This document shows positions 57,681 through 64,000 of a stretch of 64,000 nt of DNA, one piece after another. Under the pieces are notes generated by a model. It did no database searches. It was not told where the DNA came from and saw only the letters and a list, made by a program, of their open reading frames with translations. Source of the DNA: Misgurnus anguillicaudatus (lineage: Eukaryota; Chordata; Actinopteri; Cypriniformes; Cobitidae); contig NC_073360.2 in assembly GCF_027580225.2 (NCBI RefSeq), forward strand, positions 12,053,501 through 12,117,500, given 5' to 3'. Position numbers and translations under genes: made by a program. Within the stretch, counting starts at the first letter, position 1, and each line of letters begins with the position of its first letter.

Positions 57681-58740
57681 AATGGCCAGAAAATATATGT
57701 ACTAAAATTTGGAAATATGTTTACAGAAATTTATTTTTCACCAATATATTTTAAGCCATTTTTAAATTTATTTTAAAAATAAATATATTTTAAATTATTT
57801 ATATTCACGTCACATTGGAAGAAAAACTTTATATGTTACAGACCTTTAAATAACAGATTTGAAAATGTTCAAATTAAATATATTTTCAACTGCAAAAATA
57901 AACTTATAATTCAATATTTTTATATATTCTTATACATGTTTTACTTGTTTATTAATTTGGCCAGAATAAAAATATTTTTAGATTTTTTGCTGTATGTGTT
58001 GTAAAATTAGAAATGTATTCGCTGCCCCTAAAATACATTTTGAAATATATGTTAATATATTAAGGTTAAAACTAAATATATTTTCAAATTTAATTAAAAT
58101 ATATTTAATTAAGCTTTACTTTCTACAAAATGTATTTAGCACATATTTAAAATATATTTTTTGCCAAAGAAATTTTTTTGCTGTATGGGTTGTGTCTAAA
58201 CACTGGTCCAGTTGTTTAGCATTAGTGAATGGCCAGAAAATATATGTTCTAAAATATATTTGGAAATATGTTTACAGAAATGTATTTTTCACCAATATAT
58301 TTTTTGCCATTTTTAAATTTATTTTAAAATAAATATATTTTAAATTATTTATATCAACGTAACATTAGAAGAAAAACGTTATATGTTACAGACGTTTAAA
58401 TAACAGATTTGAAAAGGTTCAACTGCAAAAATATACTTATAATTCAATATTCTTGTACATTTTTTACTTGTATATCAAACTTTTATATTTTGGTCAGAAA
58501 AAATATTTTTTTTTTTTTTGCCATGTGTTGTAAAATTAGAAATGTATTCGCTGAAATATATGTTAATATATGAAGGTTAAAACTAAATATATTTTCAAAT
58601 TTTATTTAAATATATTTCATTAAGCTTTGCCTTCTACAAAATTAGCACATATTTAAAATATAGTTTTGGACAAAGAAATGTATTTTTTTGCTGTATAGGT
58701 TGTGTCTAAACACTGGTCCAGTTGTTTAGCATTAGTGAAT
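57681..58740. repeat. Tandem direct duplication, unit about 510-547 bp
   Basis: The segment from AATGGCCAGAAAATATATGT to CAGTTGTTTAGCATTAGTG occurs twice in a row, starting at 57681 and 58228. The copies differ by many substitutions and small indels, so the duplication is not recent. Each unit is rich in AAATATATTT words. A related piece ends the window (63822-63930). Confidence 0.85.
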
Positions 58741-59360
58741 GATCTTAACTGCTCTAGTAAATACTGCGTAATGTGCTTTTACGAACAGTAGACCCTACCA
58801 TGGAAACCAATTTGTGCACCTGTAACTACATAGCCCCAAAAGTTATGACTATCCGCTGAAGTGGAAGTCTCAGGTAATGAAGGTTAACCGGCTGACAGCA
58901 CAGGGTGAAATCCGGCAGCTTTATTAGAGCAGTCGTTGGACTGTGAGAAACCCCTGAGAGCATTATATATGACAGGTGATAAAGATTTACACGTAGAGGG
59001 CTGAGATTTACATCTCAATCCATAACACTTCTCACATCATAACATGCCGCACCACAAACCACATGGTAAATATATACACATAGACATAAATCTTTGAGTT
59101 GATCGTTATTATTAATTCCTCTTTTATTTCGGCAATTCCCTTTTGGCAGTTACCCCTTAATAAAAAATCTACTACCTCTGTAAGATTTGTTTCTGCCAAA
59201 ATAAAGAACTACTATTTGTACTATCATAAAACTTTGGTAACTTGGTATGAGCCATGCTCTCATTGTAAATAGATATTAAACATAATTTATACCTAAATAA
59301 GACCATAGAGTAGCTGTAGTAGTATAATCGAAAACAATCTATGATGATAAATTCACTTAA
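58741..59360. other. Gene-free stretch
   Basis: AT-rich, with no exon or element ends seen. Confidence 0.35.
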
Positions 59361-59620
59361 AGAGCCCTTATTTTCCGATTGACGATTTTACACATCCTTT
59401 GCTGTGTAAGTGTGTGTTAGCACATGTTGACGATATGCAAAGGTACAAATCTCAAAGAAACCATAACGCGAGCTATCGTCTCCAAATTAATTTTTTTTTT
59501 AATACAGCGAACACACGGATTGCAGGCAACAGTTTACTTCCTGGGCCTGTTGACATGGACACGACGGTCATTATCATAATCCTACCCGCTTCTGACAGCC
59601 TGTAAGTAGTCTATGTTTTC
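59361..59620. mobile_element. AGTGCACC-family element, inverted partial copy
   Basis: TTAA (59357-59360) precedes AGAGCCCTTATTTTCC. AACAGTTTACTTCCTGGG and ACACACGGATTG match the reverse strand of 39619-40145. Confidence 0.6.
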
Positions 59621-59759
59621 ATATTTAACGAATTTACTACTGACTAAACCATGATTTAAACGCAAGTTTTGAGCAGTGCAGAGTAGCACTTGTTGTTTGT
59701 CATTTCTACGATCACAAATGCAGAAATGTGTTTAATGTTTTCGTAATCAGAAAATCATG

Positions 59760-59965
59760 TTATAGTCACGAAAATTTTTATTAATTTAATGGTGTCCATG
59801 GCACGAAATTCATCTGTCTTTGTCGTGTCACTCACACGAATTTCTATGTTTTTCATGTTCGTTGCACGACTTTCTTTTTTCTGTCATGTTATGTATTGTT
59901 TTCTCATTGTTTTTCCTATGTTCTTACCATTGTCGCTTGGTGTTGCGGTTAGAATCACTTTCTGT
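59760..59965. repeat. GCACGAAATTC / GTCGCTTGG palindromic-family fragment
   Basis: CCATGGCACGAAATTC, TTTTCTCATTGTTTTTCCTA and CCATTGTCGCTTGG match the right half of 43255-43545 in reverse. Confidence 0.5.
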
Positions 59966-60662
59966 AAGAAGCACCACATTACCGCTGACGTATTCAGGCC
60001 AATCACAAAATACTGGTAAGCTGACCAATCAGAGGTGGTTTTTAAACCATAAACCTTGTGAACACGTTGAATTATACCAAATACATAAAATAACGTTGTT
60101 TTTTGCAATGTATTATGGTTTTTTAAACCTTAAAATATACTGGTGTACTTGCAGTATAAGAAATAATAAAATAGTAGTTTACTGAGAGTACACTTCAAAG
60201 TGCACTTTTATAAACAAACATAAATTATTGAACCAAACTGAGTTCACTTATAGTTTAGTTGCAATACAGACAAAAAGTGGTTGTAAACTAGCTGTGTACT
60301 AAAATACACTAAAGGCCAAAGCATTGTCCACTTTTTACGCATACATGAGGGTTTGCGTGACGCAATTTTCATCATACTATTCATACACGCACCGTCAGAT
60401 TTTTGAAACACTGCGTACATTGTACACGTAGGTCGAGCATATGCGTAGGGGAGAATGTAGTATGTAGCCCAGGAGATGCATTGCATTTTGCTGCAATGCG
60501 CATGCATGAAACATCTGTGTGCACGTACGAGTCAAATAAACGATAAGGCTGTGCATTTAACTGTGCGCACACGTTCGCATACTACTACATATTTCATTGA
60601 TAATAGTATACTTACTACAATAAAGATACTTAAAATATACTTCAACTTTACTTGCGTATTCT

Positions 60663-60860
60663 TACACTGCAAAAACACTTTTGACAACATTTTTGTCAAA
60701 TCAACAAATATTTTTATTTTACTTTAACTTAAAAAAATAAGTTAAACAATTTCATCTTGATTTTATAAGTTATTTCAACTTATCACAAACCAAAATTTTT
60801 ATTAATACTGACCTGCTAAACCAAGTTGTTTTAACTTCATGCTGCATTTTTTATAGTGTA
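60663..60860. mobile_element. MITE with TACACTGCAAAAA ends
   Basis: TACACTGCAAAAACAC at the left mirrors GCATTTTTTATAGTGTA at the right. Internal TTAACTTAAAAAAATAAGTTAA is palindromic. Confidence 0.55.
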
Positions 60861-61189
60861 ATAAAATGAACTTTATGGTAAAAGTTTTGTTTTTATTTTG
60901 TTTTCCATGTAATCTTTAATTTTTATCTTATTTTAGGTTAAAGCAAATTTGGTTGGGTTTTGCTTGTATTAGGCAATACTGCCCTCCAAAGGCTAAGTGC
61001 AGTATCTACGCAAACACTGAAACTGAGAAAAATGGCTTTAAAGTTTTTTACACCAGCCAGTCAAACATGTTACTGCAATTTTGGCACACACATTTCTCTG
61101 AAATGGGACAAAATTTAACCAGGAGACTTTGTCACAAGACACAACAGATCTCACAAAGCCCATTTTAACCCTTAACTCAATTTTGACCA

Positions 61190-61770
61190 AATGCGTAGTT
61201 ACTGCGCTTTCGCTTTGTAGGGCAGAATAGTTTTATGTGCTTTCTGTCTGAATTTTAGTTGCTGAGGTTTGCTTACCCTGCTTCTGCACTCTAAACCTGA
61301 TCTGTCCACGGTCATGTAAACGGGCCCCTATGTAAGGGAAGTAGGGACAGATGTCAGCATTTAGACTCTGACTGCTCTTCTAACAGCACCCGATGAACCC
61401 AGTGAGATCAAGTACTCGGTGAAAGCAAGCAGACATCGTGTCAACCCAAACCCCTGCGCACATCCACCGACCCCCAACCCCATCTACCTCCTGAAATAGG
61501 TCTATTCAGCCCTGAGCTTCAAACTGAACCGAGGTCTCTCCCCAGGGCTGGAGGAGGGGTAAAGCCCCCCAGGGGCGCCCCCTTAAGCCAGGCAGGGTGG
61601 TCCTGTTTAGCCTAACCTCTTTTGGGCTCAAAGGTCAGAGGTCACAGGAGCGCTGTGTGGGAAACGTGCAGTGACGGTGGTTGTGGGAGGGGTGATGTCC
61701 GCTTGGCTTCTCCACTCGCACCCCTGCAGTTTGTTTGATTGGATGATTGCTGGAGTTTCTTGCACAGACA
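61190..61770. promoter_or_regulatory. GC-richer island with a perfect DR1 site
   Basis: This is the most GC-balanced non-repetitive block of the distal region. It contains AGGTCA-G-AGGTCA (61632-61644), a perfect direct repeat with 1-bp spacing inside CAAAGGTCAGAGGTCACAGG. It also has GGGGCGCCCCC and AGCCCCCCAGGGG words. No ORF, exon or repeat ends seen. Candidate enhancer only. Confidence 0.35.
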
Positions 61771-62370
61771 TATTAGGATGTCAATTAAATTAGCCAGTAT
61801 TTATACATTCGCATTTTGGGTTACTCAGAACGGCACTGTCTACACTTATCTGGATATATTTGGTGTTTTCATTTGAAAAGCTTGTCATCCATATTAGGAT
61901 TTTAAAGGATTTTCCAAACACACCAATACACCATGCATGCAAACTTTGTTAAAACATTTGAATAAAGAGCAAATGTAAATTGTTCAAAGTTGGACATCAC
62001 TTTTGGCCACTTCTACGCAAAAGATAATAAAAATGTGTCACTGTTTTGAAAGCCTCACAGTCCACACAATAACTTTGGAGAGAGTTTTCAAAAAGCATAG
62101 TCTCAATGTGTGCAGAATGCCAAAACTGAGAAAAAAAGATGTGCCTTCAAGTAAAAATCTATTAGGACTGGTCCATAGAGTCCTCCCTATATTTTGGAGA
62201 TACTGTTTGATGTTAGAGGTTTGGTTTGATTAATGGACATTTGGTCCACATACTATAGCAATATATTTTAAAATATATTAAATATATTTTTTGGTAATTT
62301 TTGGTATATTTTAATGTTCACAGGATTGTAACATACAATGCAAAGTGAATATAAATGCTTTTATATATAT
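61771..62370. other. Gene-free stretch
   Basis: AT-rich, with AAATATATTT words near 62268-62290 like those in the 57.7-58.7 kb duplication. Confidence 0.35.
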
Positions 62371-63494
<1,124 letters not shown>

Positions 63495-63618
63495 ACTATT
63501 AGCATACAAAATAAAAGTATGTTTTTTGCATAATATTTGTCTGTGCACTGTGTGTTTTTTGTATATATAAAAACACACACATGCATATATGTGTTCAAGA
63601 AAAATTTTGTGTTAGTGA

Positions 63619-63727
<109 letters not shown>

Positions 63728-64000
63728 ATACACACACAATACACACACAAATATATTATGCAAATACAGACGTTTATTTTGTATGTGATTAATCGCAATT
63801 AATCTTTTGACAGCTTTAATAAGAATATATGAAGGTTAAAACTAAATATATTTTCAAATTCAAAATTATATTTAATTAATTTTTACGTTCTACAAATGTA
63901 TTTTGCATATATTTAAAACGTGTTTTTATTTATTTTTTATAAAAAACGAACATACCTTTTGTAACTTGGTGGCTGGTATTTTACCACTCTAATTTTACCA

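Noticed and set aside
59820..60185. 121-codon plus-strand open frame
   Set aside because: Begins inside the palindromic-family fragment and has no domain; a shifted frame over the same bases is equally open.

Overview
This window is a piece of vertebrate nuclear genome. Intron-split genes, canonical GT/AG splice sites, AATAAA signals and dense cut-and-paste DNA transposons all point that way. The repeat content (an HE1/DANA-like tRNA SINE, many palindromic elements with TTAA target sites, hAT and PIF/Harbinger MITEs, long TA arrays) suggests a ray-finned fish, most likely a cyprinid related to zebrafish. The species cannot be named from the sequence alone.

Two protein-coding genes can be reconstructed, both on the + strand. 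The first (882-13581, seven coding exons) encodes a 202-residue short-form reticulon, closest in motif to the RTN2 type. Reticulons are ER membrane-curving hairpin proteins. Its introns are full of transposons; intron 6 is almost entirely a four-family nest. The second (20384-25582, three coding exons) encodes a 237-residue atypical Rho GTPase of the RHOU (Wrch-1) type, with a TATA-box promoter and a proline-rich N-terminus. Its C-terminal cysteine motif is altered, and its 3' UTR carries a hAT MITE with a perfect 8-bp target duplication. The two genes show no direct functional coupling in the sequence.

The 14-20 kb interval is intergenic and mostly old transposons. From about 27.3 kb to the end (about 36.7 kb) I found no exon. 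That region is a repeat mosaic: nested hAT elements, long inverted repeats, a probable solo LTR inside a palindromic element, a roughly 547-bp tandem duplication, and TA and AAAT microsatellites. Interspersed are islands that do not look repetitive. Two of these (around 37.4 and 61.6 kb) each hold a perfect DR1 nuclear-receptor half-site pair, which makes them the best cis-regulatory candidates.

I found no CRISPR, bacterial-type or new enzymatic system. The points most worth following are the altered RHOU tail, the reticulon-RHOU linkage, the overlapping upstream ORF, the DR1 and SOX-like motif pairs, and the well-dated nested insertions. No search or alignment could be run; family calls rest on motif recognition.
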